Source of the DNA: a virus
IMG/VR virus record: IMGVR_UViG_3300045125_000034
Span: 81,205-145,204 of that record
Direction: 5' to 3' (one strand)
Length of the DNA stretch: 64,000 nucleotides
Shown: positions 11,021 through 30,183 of the stretch, in pieces
How positions within the stretch are numbered: position 1 is the stretch's first letter
How the letters are laid out: the number at the start of each line of letters is the position of its first letter
The notes under the pieces: model-generated
What the model saw: only the letters and a program-made list of their open reading frames with translations
The model's database searches: none
Told to the model about the DNA's origin: nothing
Made by a program: the position numbers and the translations under genes

Positions 11021-11028
11021 TATAAATA
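11021..11028 (+). promoter_or_regulatory. T4-type late promoter (TATAAATA)
   Basis: Exact match to the T4 late -10 element, placed right after a terminator. It is only six bases before the GTG start proposed for the resolvase, so a transcript from here would begin near or inside that gene. Either the true start is further in (ATG near 11098), or this promoter serves a leaderless or truncated product. Confidence 0.5.
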
Positions 11029-11033
11029 TGTAG

Positions 11034-11583
11034 GTGAAGATCGTAGGCATTGACTATTCATTATGCTCTCCGTGCGTTGCCTTTATAGGCACGGATATGA
11101 CCTATGAGGCACACTTCTCACGCCCACCCGCAGGCATGCGGGCGCGTGTACGCACCCGTGCGTGGCGCGGACAGGCGTGTACACACGCACGGGCATGCGT
11201 ACCCTGATTGGACCACAGAGGAAGAGAGACACCACAAGATATCCGAATGGGCTTTAGGTCTCTGTAAGGGTGCAGACCTGATCGTTATAGAGGACTATGC
11301 TATGGGAGCCAAGGGTCGCGTTTTCAACATTGGGGAGAACGCGGGACTGTTGAAATGGAAACTGTGGCAGGGTGGATACCGATTTGAAAAGATACCGCCA
11401 ACGGTCTTGAAGAAGTACGCCACAGGTAAGGGTAACGCCGACAAGGACAAGATGCACCAAGCCTTCCTAGATCGCTTTGGAGTCAATCTGAAGTCTTTGA
11501 TGACTCCTGACGCAACCAAAGTAGGAAACCCCGTGAGCGATATCGTAGACGCTATCTTCCTCTGCTGCTACGGCGAGACTCTA

Positions 11584-11598
<15 letters not shown>
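11034..11598 (+). CDS. RuvC-like Holliday junction resolvase
   Basis: Likely cuts branched DNA before packaging or during recombination. It starts GTG-AAG-ATC, giving VKIVGIDYSLCSPCVAFIG; the GIDYS motif holds the first acidic residue of the RNase H-fold site. Later come LIVIEDYAMGAKGRVFNIG (second acidic residue) and a lysine-rich helix with TGKGNADKDKMHQAF. VSDIVDAIFLCCYG near the end carries the last aspartates. These features match the RuvC-like family in many T4-like aquatic phages. The corrected length is about 188 residues. The segment at 11121-11200 is GC-rich, palindromic and frame-shifting, and replaces what should be a poorly conserved loop. The C-terminus overlaps the convergent fibre gene A by 15 bases. 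Confidence 0.75.
11121..11200. repeat. GC-rich palindromic patch inside the resolvase gene
   Basis: About 75% GC against roughly 45% around it. It contains ACGCAC-CC-GTGCGT (11150-11163) as a perfect small hairpin, and the 7-mer GCATGCG as a direct repeat at 11134-11140 and 11193-11199. The reading frame shifts across it. It may be a sequencing or assembly artefact or an inserted palindromic element. Confidence 0.5.
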
Positions 11599-14433
<2,835 letters not shown>

Positions 14434-14463
14434 TTATGACTTCTCCCCTAGAATTGTCTTGTG

Positions 14464-14471
14464 TATTTATC
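14464..14471 (-). promoter_or_regulatory. Late promoter (GATAAATA) of fibre A
   Basis: TATTTATC on the plus strand reads GATAAATA toward fibre A, 31 bases before its ATG. This leaves a leader of about 20 bases with a GGGGAGAAG ribosome site. Identical octamers lie before fibres B and C. Confidence 0.6.
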
Positions 14472-14493
14472 TCTTTTCAAATATCAGACGAAT

Positions 14494-14852
14494 CACTTAG
14501 ACACCTCGGGATATACTGTAATCATGCCCTGTTGCACTCTGCGAACGACATTACGCTCTTCCGGATTGCTATGTCCTGCACCGCCATCAATTCCACATCA
14601 TAAAAATAGACTCCCGCTTTATTTCTGCGGTTTGAGATGCGGTTAGAGAAACTTTAATTCCTCCCTGAATCCCCTCTCAATTTTAGTCGCATTTAGTGTT
14701 ATTGCTGTGGCAGAAGTGTAATATTTTCTCATTTGGCAATAAACAGAGTAGTCAAATTTGATGTTTTTAGGAGTCCCATCATCATTTTTGACGGTTATCG
14801 TGAAAGAGAAAGTAGCCCCCTGATCCATGTCGTAGTTTACTGATGTTGCCAT
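14494..14852 (-). CDS. Small conserved structural protein
   Basis: Starts MATSVNYDMDQGATFSFTITVKNDDG and is about 119 residues after a frameshift near 14660. The opening (DQGxTFxxxIxxxNDDGxxxN) is a familiar one in small genes next to fibres in T4-like aquatic phages. The C-terminal half continues TASQTAEIK...VYFYDVEL and ends VVRRVQQGMITVYPEVSK. Its start overlaps the upstream gene stop as TAATG, so the two are translationally coupled. A virion-associated or fibre-accessory role is inferred from the position; the biochemical function is unknown. Confidence 0.6.
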
Positions 14853-16321
14853 TAGGCTGTCCTCTGTGCTAGTAGGAACTTATAGGAGATACCACCGCTG
14901 CTCTTGAAGTAGCCACAGATACCCCTGCTACGCCACTCGCCCGGCAACTTGACATGATGCTCGTTGTTTAGTTCTTCGCCCCCGAACCAATAGAACATTT
15001 GGTTGTCTTCGCCCAAGCCAAGACGCACATAGATGTTCTGAAGGACACCGTTCACAGGTACGCCCTTGATGGAGTAGGGAAGCATATCCTCGTTTGGGTT
15101 GGGGCTTCGTTGAGAGACCGAAATCATGGTTCCAATTGGGTAGGTCTCTTCGCTGACGATTATGTTGTCTGAAGCCTTGGCTACACTCAACCCCTGCTTG
15201 ATCTCGTTGGCGAGTTTGTCGGTGTAGTCCTTGGCTCGCTGAAGAACGGTTTCGGTTAGTGCTGTTCTGACTTTGCTGATCTCTTCCCGTGCGTCTTCAG
15301 TGAACCTTGGCAGCAACGGATTCCGGCATGCTTCTTTGCTTGGAAGAAGTATGACTTGTCTTGGCTCTCTATGAAGGCTCGGGTGTTGAGGTCTGTCATC
15401 ACTTTTAGAACCACGATTCGTGTGGAATGATAAGTCCATCCTTGTGCTGCTGCTTGAACTCCTGATGCCGTTCCTGATGCTGTGGCCGAGGAAGCATCCA
15501 TTACCAATGGATAAGGATCAAAAGCACCTGCGGTTGATCCTGTGCATGTAGTGATCCTTGCCACTTACCTGCTCCTTTGGGTAAAGTAATTGTGAAAGTA
15601 CCTCCATTAGATGCGGCAGGTGTTGGCTACCCATCTCGGGCGGAACAAATCTTGTATCTACAGTACTACTATACGAATGTTTGACTGCACATGACAACAA
15701 AATTAGCCATTCTACTTCCATCAATAGTCAGAAGGTTGTAGCTTTCACTAAAGGTCATACCATCTTCGGGATCTGTGCGAACCCAAGATCCTGTTTGACC
15801 CGATACAACTATTCCCCCTGCGCCCGTTATTGTCAGAGTTCCTGTCCAATCGGGGTCTAACTGCTGGTCATTACCCGAGGCATCAATCCAGCGGGGATTT
15901 CTACACTATCAAAGTATGATATTTCTCCTCCACCAGTTCTAGCATCTGTGTATGCATTAGCACTCTTTAATGTGGCGAGGTCTCTAGTATCAACATACTC
16001 TTTATTGCTTATATCACTATTTTCATCGGGTAGAACGGATGTTTTGGGAGTAATAGAGAAAGTCTTTATGCCCGTAATAGTTTCGTTTATATTGCCCGTT
16101 TTCTGAACAAAGTTTGATGTTACTTGTCTGTAGTAGGCTTGATCTTGTCCATCCACATAACTCTGTGGGACTCCTTGACCAGAACCCAAAGTCTGACGAA
16201 CATAACCAAGGTTGACCAAATCGTTGTCATCTCTTGGGGCAACATCACACTTGACGATGTTTCCTGCTACTATTGGACCGCTGTTTTCTGACGATATCTT
16301 GTTGACTTTTATTTCAGACAT
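14852..16321 (-). CDS. Tail fibre with MSEIKVNK start
   Basis: Starts MSEIKVNKISSENSGPIVAG, the fibre N-terminal signature shared with the next two upstream genes. Corrected length is about 490 residues, with frameshifts near 15860, 15690, 15540 and 15400. The middle has NLGYVRQTLGSGQGVPQSYVD and KTFSITPK...ISNKEYVDTRDLATLKSANAYTD, a trimeric-fibre shaft style. Later parts contain WIDASGNDQQLDPDWTGTL and a helical segment, LTETVLQRAKDYTDKLANEI. The C-terminus (GGISYKFLLAQRTA) resembles fibre-tip ends. It overlaps the downstream gene (TAATG). Receptor specificity cannot be read from the sequence. Confidence 0.65.
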
Positions 16322-16362
16322 GTTTTATTTTCCTCAAGACTTAATCAATAATCCAACATAAC

Positions 16363-17206
16363 TCACTTCAGAAGCATCTCTTCCCCGCCTTGTCTACTAT
16401 ATGTAATCGTTACAGGTCCGGGAGTGATAACATTCAGAGTTCCTATTGCAACTTCTGCACCTGCCTTGACATAATAGTGACCCGCATCGCCTCCCTTTGA
16501 ATATTGATGATCGTGTGTATTTGTTACTGTGCGGCCACCGCTTGTTGCTGTAAGGTACATATACTCATATACTGTTCCCCCTGAAATCTTCCTTGTTGAA
16601 CATTCCAAGTATTGTTATCCAAGCATAAGTTCCACTTGCCACATTTTGAAGAGTGTGGCTGTTTGTTCTTGAAGCGTTTTCGTTCATTCCAACAACATAT
16701 ACCTTTGATGCTGTCGTATTCAAGTAATCCAAGTTTACCAAATGACTTCCGAGTGTCGGAATGATTGAACATAGTGGAGCCAAATTATTGAATTGCGCTT
16801 GACCATTGATATTCATTTGGTTTTCAAAAGTGGAGGCTCCTACAAAACGACTTTGCTGTAGAGCGGTTAGAAGCCCTGTAGAGTTCACGGATACCTTGGG
16901 TGTTCCTGCTGTGGATATAGTCAATCCATTAGTCGAGTCAGCATAAATCGCGGCTCTTTCTGTAGTTCCCGAGTTGTTGGTAAACTGTAATATGGATGTT
17001 CCGTTGTTCGCGGGAGACTTGATTCTTACCCCATAGTTTTGGGCTTGAACAGTCACTACTTCAACGGATCCTTCTATATCTGTATTGCCCGAAACATAAA
17101 GAGCATCGCCTGCTGTTGTTGGTGCGGCGGTTCTGATTCCAACGGGATTGCTTATCTTTATCCCGCTACCTACTGCTGAAATGTTGTTGACTTTTAGTTC
17201 TGACAT
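16363..17206 (-). CDS. Tail fibre with MSELKVNN start
   Basis: Starts MSELKVNNISAVGSGIKISN, about 281 residues after one frameshift near 16600. It is a beta-rich fibre with GIRTAAPTTAGDALYVSGNTDIEGSVEV, a style that also occurs in intramolecular-chaperone fibre genes. The C-terminal part contains TNTHDHQYSKGGDAGHYYVK; histidine-rich HxH motifs in fibre tips can bind metal in other phages, which is only an analogy here. It lies five bases downstream of the collar-domain gene, so the two are likely co-transcribed. Confidence 0.6.
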
Positions 17207-17210
17207 TGTA

Positions 17211-18022
17211 TCATCCTGTTGGTACTCTCATGATGTAGCATAGTGCATAGAATGGAGGAAGGGTTGGTGTGGTTATTGTTATCGGTTGTGGGGTACTGCC
17301 CTCAGAAACCAAAGATTGGCTGTTTACATCTACTGGACCGAGTAAAGACGAGTCCACACTCCTTTAGTGTATCCTCTGGGGTTTCTTCTTCCTTCTTCTA
17401 TCCAATCTGTTCCGCTATCTTGTATCTTGACGGTTCTTTTGTTTGCATCATAGGTGTAATTGCCCTCACCTCCACCTACATTATATTTGAATACGCCAAT
17501 ATGGCTATGCCAAGGCAAGTTGTTTGTTGTTAATACAACTGTTTGAGTCCAACTTGAATTACCACCTTGTTCAGCAACAGAATAGCCATCTCCTGCACCA
17601 ACCACAAAACGATTTCTCAAATCAGGAGGAGTCCAACTCTGCCCGTTAATTGTTCTCGTAACACCATCGCACAAAACCCAACCCACGGGAATATTAGAAG
17701 ACAATCCCCACCACATAATGATGCCGCCGTAAGGAACACCTACAGTCCACTCAGGACTCAAGGAATTTCCTCTTGATGTTAGATGCTGCGGGGCTACAGG
17801 GGTTAGTGAAGAAAACCTAGAGGCATCATCATACTTTGTGTATGCGTTTCCTGTAGAGTTATCAATTTCGGATCCCACATTTATTGGACTGTAGATATAT
17901 GTGTGGTTGTCTTTTATGGTGAACAGAACAGAGCCTATTGTGTTCTGAACCTCCACACTTGGGGTAACCACTACTGTGTTTGCTGTTGCCGGCTCTAGTT
18001 TGTTTACTTTCAATTCTGACAT
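17211..18022 (-). CDS. Short tail fibre with phage tail collar domain
   Basis: Starts MSELKVNKLEPATANTVVVT, with about 270 residues. One frameshift near 17335 joins the main part to a tail ending PFYALCYIMRVPTG. The central part carries a clear tail collar domain (PF07484 type): GGIIMWWG, IPVGWVLCDGV, then PPDLRNRFVVGAGDGYSV and GGN. Such domains sit in short tail fibres and receptor-binding tips. HSH (in NNLPWHSHIG) and YALCYIM are typical of the metal-binding end of this family. It lies eight bases after fibre B on the same strand and overlaps no gene. Confidence 0.75.
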
Positions 18023-18030
18023 TGTTTACC

Positions 18031-21000
18031 TCATACGATCTTCCATACAAATCCTTCAGATACAACTACTGTTCTTGTTTCCTTGATGGTTATGCCCTTG
18101 CCCGAATCCACCGTGTAAACTGCATTTGGGGTGTCGGGGAATAGAGATGGTTGCATGGTCATGCCAATATCTATAGTAGTTAGGCCGGCTTGCATTGAAC
18201 ATACCGCCGATAAACATACCGTGCTGTGGTGTTCTATCCCAAGATGTCGCACCCTGTAGGCTATCACCATCAAACAGGTGTGGTCCGATCTTGATACCCG
18301 AGCCACGAACTTCAAGAGACATTGATGGGTTGGCTGTACGAACACCAACATTACCTCTGTTGTTTCCTGTGCCGCTCTTGATGTATACGCCAGATTGACG
18401 AAGAATACCCGAAGCACTATCAACCATCAACTTAAGATCGTTTCCATTACCTGTCACAATCCAAGCCTGATTGCCTGTGTAACCATCTCCCGAGTAGCCA
18501 CCCAAAATGCGAATGTCGTATGCACCTGTCATACTTGCGGGGGACTTGATGTCTATGAATCCTCCACTAGCACCAGCTTCATATTGATCGAAGCCCACTT
18601 GTACTGATCTTGAATCATCAAGTTGGCGGCTTGTGATGTTGCCGACAAGGCAGCAAACCAATAATTGCCGGGACCACCAAAAGTTATACCCCCGCCATTT
18701 CTTATACTGTAGTGTGTGTCAGATGACTCTCTAGACAATGCTTGTATATTCCAACGAGCATTTTGTCTTCTTTCTGCCGTCATACCACTATCAGTAATCA
18801 ATTCCTTCTGTGGGTAATAATCATGACGAACATAACGATCATCGTGATTGTGTCCCGTTAGAATTAGAGCATTTGCTTCAGGCTTTGCCCTGATAATCCA
18901 ATGTACTACTACTGATGGTGGATACAAATATCCCGTATATTGAATCGGCGGTGCTGTTATTCCATAGCACTCGTTATAGTTGTATAGCGGTGTGTGGGGC
19001 AGCAGATTGGGCTAAATCCAGTTGAACTTGGGCAGCATTCTGTAGGAATTCCTGCACAAGAATCCGGTCCTGTTACACAGGTTGGGCAATCAGAACAATC
19101 TACACCGCTTACTCCCGTGCATCCAAATGCCTGACAGTAAACACACTTGCATCCGGGGCAGTTCTTGCATAGTTCTACATCACCCAAGTTGCAATTTACA
19201 CATTGTTCACAGCCGAATGACGGTGTGCAGCCTGTGCAAGAAATGCAGTAGTCGGGGATACTCCAGGTTACTCCTGTGCATCCATAAGCATTGCAATAAT
19301 TGCAACGACAAGGAGCCGCAGAACTTGCAGTAAGGAGAATATGTTGCTCCTGTTGGGCATCCCCAATTTACGCAATCGTTGCAGGTTGGTAAAGTTGGTC
19401 CCGGCCCGCCGCCGCCGTCGCCATCTACTTGACCACCACCACCACAACCTTCTGGAGTTGTGCATGGTCCAACTCCACCACCACTTCCTTGCCCCTCGCC
19501 CGATGGATCAACCATCATGGTAATTACAGGCTCTTCGGATACACAACTTTCGCCTTCACAACCACAATCTACGCACTTTGTGCAATCAACAACATTTATA
19601 ATACCAGTAACCATAATTTACCGATACGGTATTTGGGCAACCACTCTGCAAGCACAACTGGCATTCGTAGGCGGTTGGTATTGCTGGATTTTCTTGAGTG
19701 CCAACTCCAGACCTTGCAGCAGCGACATAGTTATTCCAATATGAGAATCCTTGAGAACAGACGGCAGAATTGAAACCGCAAGCCAAGCAGTAATCTGAGC
19801 AACGATACTGTTTACCGCTAATGGTTACTATGGGATTTGTACTTCTTCGGCAAACATCACACAATAAGTACAGCATTCGCAATTTGAACCAAGGCAAGAG
19901 TTTTGTAGACACTCATCGCAATTGCATAGTGTTGTCGCGGTATCGCAAGTTCCTCCGACCAATCCATAAACAGAAGTGAACGGAGAATCCGAACCAGTAA
20001 ACAAAGGAACCTGTTTTGCCTCTAGGTACAACCAAGTGTGTGCTTGCAGTCAAAGAATAAACCAAATCGTGGTTTACTTGACCCAAGTTCATTATAGAAC
20101 CGTTGTCGAATAGTGATGTCTCTGTTGGCAATCCGCTACCAAATACTGTTCTATTCCTCAAATCGGGGATGAAGAACACACCACGACTTGCCAACTCATC
20201 CCTAGACACACCCTGTTGAGCAGGATAATCTGTTCTATGTCTTCCGTATAGACGAATTGAGTATTGTGATGGTTGCGTGCTTGCTACACGAATAAAGTCA
20301 TAGAATTCTACACGATTCTTTTCTAGACCTGCTGGACCTTGATACTTACCTTGTGTTACCGATGAACCATTTGGATAGTTACGGAAAGCAAAGTTTACGC
20401 TGTAAGTATCAACCACATTGTAGACGGTAGCATCGCGGAACGCCACTTCTGTCATCGTGTTTCTTGTCGTATACTGAAATTCTAACCAAATCGTTGCTTA
20501 TTAGACCGCGATTGCCGCCACGAAGATCAAGTCTTATGATGCCCGGAACAACACTTGAAGACCCAGAACGAACTTCTACTACAGAGAACTTGTCTTCGTC
20601 TTCGTAGAAATTTGCACTTGTAATATTCGGGAAAGACGCATCGACATAGTACTTCTGATTGTCTACAAAGCCATTGCTTGTTCCAATAGCACGATACAGT
20701 TCTTTCCACAAGCCGGGACGCAACTTACGACCGTCGCAATATAGCCATTCGTCTGTCAGTTCATTCAACGCACCGCTATATGGGGCGATTGAGCCAACAG
20801 GTACTAGACCTTGTGCGTAGATTTCATCTGTTGCTATTCCGCCCTTCATGAAGCCGGGGAAGGACAGGACTATACCTGTGGCTGTTCTGTTATTTGCACT
20901 ACCTGTCAACTGAACAGGCAAGAACATAGCCTTTTCTATGAAGTATGGATCACCAAATGTTGGACCAAAGTCTGTAGTCAGACCGCCACTCAAACCAAGG

Positions 21001-24000
21001 AATAGCGGAACTCCCTTTAGAGCATCACCCGTGAACAGGGATTGGTAGCCTGACCGCTGTTTACATACACAAACTCATTGGCGTTTATGACTTCTACGAC
21101 GATGCCTGTTGTCTCTGCGGTATCTTCCGACAAGCAACTTGCCTTGATATAGTCGTTGCCTGCTGTACCCGATGTCATAGACGCGGTTTGAATGATTACA
21201 TTGCCTGCGGTTAGACCGTGAGCGATCTGATATACACGAACACGATTTGCATCCGAGTCTAACCAAGACGAGTGAACTCTTCCTCTTACATCGGCTATAG
21301 GAATAGTGTAGCCCGTTGAACCCCTATCGTGAGGATACGGATTGCCTGTTGTAGCACCGGGCTCCATCCAAGAAGTCAGCATTGAAGCCGACTGCAAACA
21401 TATTGCTTGTTGCACCACCAACACCATTTACTGTTTGCCCGTGAGTGAACGGGAAGTGATACGGTCCTGATGTTAGACCAAAGAATCCTGCTAGTTTGTG
21501 TTCTGTCGAAGAACCGCCAGCTGCATGGATAAACATGAGTGGTTCTGTGGCGAATGACTTGTCGTAAGCTCAAAGAGCCACTTTCTCCGTGAGTCGTAGG
21601 ATACTATTACCTTGGTATTACCACTAATACCCGTAGATCCGATGAACCAAAACTCGTTCTTGCCATCGTTCGTCCAAGCCACAGTTACGATAGAAGCGGC
21701 TTGTAACAAATTGATTCTCCGTGTTGACACCAAGATTTACATTCGTGACAAATGCGTTGCAGCCTGTTTCATAGGTGAATGTCTTGTCGCCGCTTGCTCC
21801 CTTGACTGTGAATCCTGCACCGTCAAGCAAAGCATCACTAAAGAATTCGTTAACAAGACCCTCAGAATCGTCGGATACCGCAAAGGTTGCTCCTGTTGCA
21901 CCGGTCAGACCGCTGAATCGGAAAACACCACCTATTTCAAAATCTTCTCCACCCCCACGGCTAAACATAGATCCAACCGTTACTTGTGCTGTTGGTCCTA
22001 TTGGATTTCCTGTTATGCTCTTTACGGTTCCGATTACTTCTGCCGTTGTAATGTTTGGACTCACAGATACGGTGGAATCTGCATAAAACGCAGTAAGCCC
22101 TGCGTAAACATTATTGTAAGTTCCCGCAGTAACGCCCGATATTGTTACTGTTCTCTTGGTCTGATATGCAATCTCAATGTTGTTATCTTCGATTCGCAGA
22201 TCATTAGAAGCGATGAAGGTTGATTGTGGCCTACACTAAAGTTACCGATAATCTCAACATCGCCATCAATCTGAAGTCTACCACCACCCTTACCCACATG
22301 AGTCTGTTTGGCAACATGTATGCGGCTTCGACATACTTGGGGGTTCCGTCAGATACCTTGCTTGTGTCACTCAAATCTTTGAAGATCACCAAATCTGACG
22401 GTGAGACTGTATTTGCTGTCATTGCAGCAGCAGGTAAAGTTCTTGGGTCTACATAGATTTTGTCATGGACCCACCCGTTGGACTTACGGCTCCTGCGGTA
22501 TTTCCATACTGCAAGCCCGGGTCCGTACTTGAAGCCCAATCCCATAACACCGTTGTAATTGCAGTTTTCTCTGCCATTTACCAACTCAATTCCTGTTAGT
22601 CCGTATATCTCATATAGATTTAGTGGGTTTACTTTCTCTATGATTTGATTTGTTCTATCAAACCAAGTGTGGAAAGTATCAGACAAAACCAATGGATCAA
22701 TGTCTATTAGATTATCGCAGTACGGTCCTGTTAGCGGCAGAGGAAGGTGAACACAGCATTCTGTGCATCCGCATGTACCGCCGCTCCGCCCCCGCCTGCG
22801 CCCGTCGCCCCGTGGGACCGCGAACATAACCAACATTTATACTATTTCCATCACTAAAGTTGAGGTATAGATTTCCGCCAGCATCAACCAATGCATTACT
22901 TACAGAAACACCTGTAGCACCAGTGAGCCTCTGTCGCCCGTAGTTCCTGTTATTCCTGTTACGCCAGAATGCGGAACACTCCCCGAACTAATAAAGTCCA
23001 TGTGAACTTTACACCACCGCCGCTGACTTGGAAAGTATTGGAATATAGATTGCTTTACTGATAGTGTTAGATCATCTACCTTTATCGGGATTAGCAAATC
23101 TCCCGTAGTATAAGTAGAATTCCATCTAACTATTGGTTTTCTATTGACCTTTAGGTAAAGCGGCGGCTGACTTGTGGTTAGAGAATTTATAACTACCCAA
23201 CCATAATTCCTGTTGGTACTGTTCCTGAGAAGGATTCTGACCATTTTTGGAAGAAGTTACCAGTAATACCCGCTCCGGCTGTTCCTCCAATAGGAATATT
23301 TCTCTTGCCGATTTGATCTATACCAGAAACTCTAATATAGCCCGTTAGTGACTGTGCAATTTGATTTAGAGGACTAGGATCAGAAGAACTGCTTTTCCCA
23401 TATTGTGCTAATAAGACCATCAAACTCGGTCGTATCTGTAACAATTTCATCTATAGCAGAACCACCAACAATTATTCTTGGGGAATCTGCTGATGAGTTG
23501 TAAATACGCAAATGCCAGAGCCCGGCAGCACCTTCGCCCCGGATCTCCCCTTATCTCCTTTGCACCCGGCGCACCTGTAGCACCTGTAGCACCTGTAGCA
23601 CCTGTAGCACCTGTTTGACCTGTAGCACGGTCCTACCTGTAGCACCTGTTTGTCCTGTAACACCTGTTTGACCTGTAGCTTACGGTTCTACCTGTAGCAC
23701 CTGTTTGTCCTGTAGCACCTGTTTGAACCTGTGAGGGCCGGTTTCGCCTGTTTGGCCACCTGTATTACCTGTAGCACCAGTTCTACCTGTAGCACCCGTC
23801 GAGCCCGGTCGAGACCAGTTAGATCCGCCACCGTTCCCACGGAAGACCCACGGCAAACCAACATGCATCAACGGAATATTTGTGTTTGTAACTGGAATGG
23901 TTATTGTGCCGCCACTACTAAACCTATATCAAAACCAGCCACTCGTACTAGTCTATTAAAACTATTGATCTCCTGAACTGTTCCTTCTGCCCAAACATTA

Positions 24001-24466
24001 GCACCAGCAAGGATCGACTAAACGAACTCTAACTTTCGCGGAGCAAATGGCAAAGGAATACTTGTTCCTTGCTGCTGAAAGAAAGCCAATGTTAACAGGA
24101 CTTATTGAAGTAGAACTTATTTGAAGTGCTACTTGGCCCGGAGGGAGTTCCATAGCCCGATTGTTGATAGGCTTTTACAAGATAGGGACCAGAAGCCCAA
24201 CGCCTGTACCGCCCGTTGCACCAGTTACTCCCCGACCACTACTAGGACAAACCCAAGGTGCGGCTGCAATACCGCAATTAGTACAACCACAAGTTGCTCC
24301 CAAGAAGTCTTGGTTGCAACAGTCAACAGACGGGTCTGAATTGCAATAATTTTTATACCATTCGCATTGTGCTTGGACACACCAATTCTCAAATCCTGTA
24401 GGAGAAAACACGCCATTATTGCTCTCCTGACTGCTTATTTCTGCAACTTGTATCTGTATCTGACAT
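18031..24466 (-). CDS. Giant collagen-like and cysteine-rich tail fibre B (possibly more than one gene)
   Basis: If read as one gene it is about 2,145 residues. The start MSDTDTSC follows AAGGAAACACC and a GATAAATA late promoter. Modules in order: a Cys-rich head (WCVQAQCEWYKNYC); the module shared with A and C; collagen-like triplets (23810-23570); a beta domain; a segment with DTFHTWFDRTNQIIEKVNPLNLYEI, typical of proximal long fibres of T4-like aquatic phages (about 22670); fibre domains; a collar-like region with LYCDGRKLRPGLWKELYRAIG (20800-20600) and FIPDLRNRTVFGSG; a cysteine-rich tandem region (19900-19010); and a tip with LTGHNHDDRYVRHDYYPQKEL. Frameshifts occur every 150-300 bases. 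A gene break near 19610, where an ATG follows a possible stop, cannot be excluded. Confidence 0.6.
19010..19900 (-). repeat. Cysteine-rich tandem modules in fibre B
   Basis: Within about 300 residues there are several dozen cysteines, many as C-x-x-C. Two units are clearly related: CNYCNAYGCTGV followed by YCISCTGC, and CVYCQAFGCTGV followed by CSDCPTC. A third, CQLCLQSGCPN, is weaker. It looks like a tandemly duplicated disulfide or metal-binding fold. Confidence 0.65.
23570..23810 (-). repeat. Collagen-like repeat block of fibre B
   Basis: [10 protein letters not shown]-type triplets in the fibre frame, with 9-base units of the form GGTGCTACA or GGTCAAACA. Several frame breaks are present. 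Confidence 0.75.
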
Positions 24467-24492
24467 TGGTGTTTCCTTATCGACGGTATCGT

Positions 24493-24500
24493 TATTTATC
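24493..24500 (-). promoter_or_regulatory. Late promoter (GATAAATA) of fibre B
   Basis: TATTTATC on the plus strand reads GATAAATA toward fibre B, 27 bases before its ATG. It sits just after the fibre C stop codon at 24508-24510. Confidence 0.6.
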
Positions 24501-24507
24501 ACCATTT

Positions 24508-29969
<5,462 letters not shown>

Positions 29970-29972
29970 TAG

Positions 29973-30183
29973 TTATTCCCCCCGACTGTCTAGTTTGTTT
30001 AGTATGGTATGCAGCATGGCTTTCAACTCTTGTACCTCGGTTTTCAGACTATTTATCTCTTCGTCCCTTGCCCTAATAGCCTTCTTTTTTGCCTTGTAAG
30101 CATCTATTTCATCGCGGTTGCTGTATATCAACGCCCCATTGTTAGGTCTCTGAAGATAGCTCTCCCTGCACCCTCGGGTTCAT
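29973..30183 (-). CDS. Small coiled-coil structural protein
   Basis: About 70 residues. The ATG at 30181-30183 overlaps the stop of the DUF4815 gene (ACATGA). One frameshift near 30150 must be bridged. The N-terminal part reads NNGALIYSNRDEIDAYKAKK, then comes a heptad helix (RARDEEINSLKTEVQELKAML), ending LHTILNKLDSRGE. Small proteins of this layout accompany baseplate and fibre genes in many T4-like aquatic phages. A structural or assembly role is inferred. The GATAAATA at 30050-30057 lies inside this gene and points toward fibre C. Confidence 0.6.
30050..30057 (-). promoter_or_regulatory. Possible late promoter (GATAAATA) of fibre C
   Basis: TATTTATC on the plus strand, inside the coiled-coil gene, 81 bases before the fibre C start. 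The same octamer is closer to the starts of fibres A and B. Confidence 0.45.
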
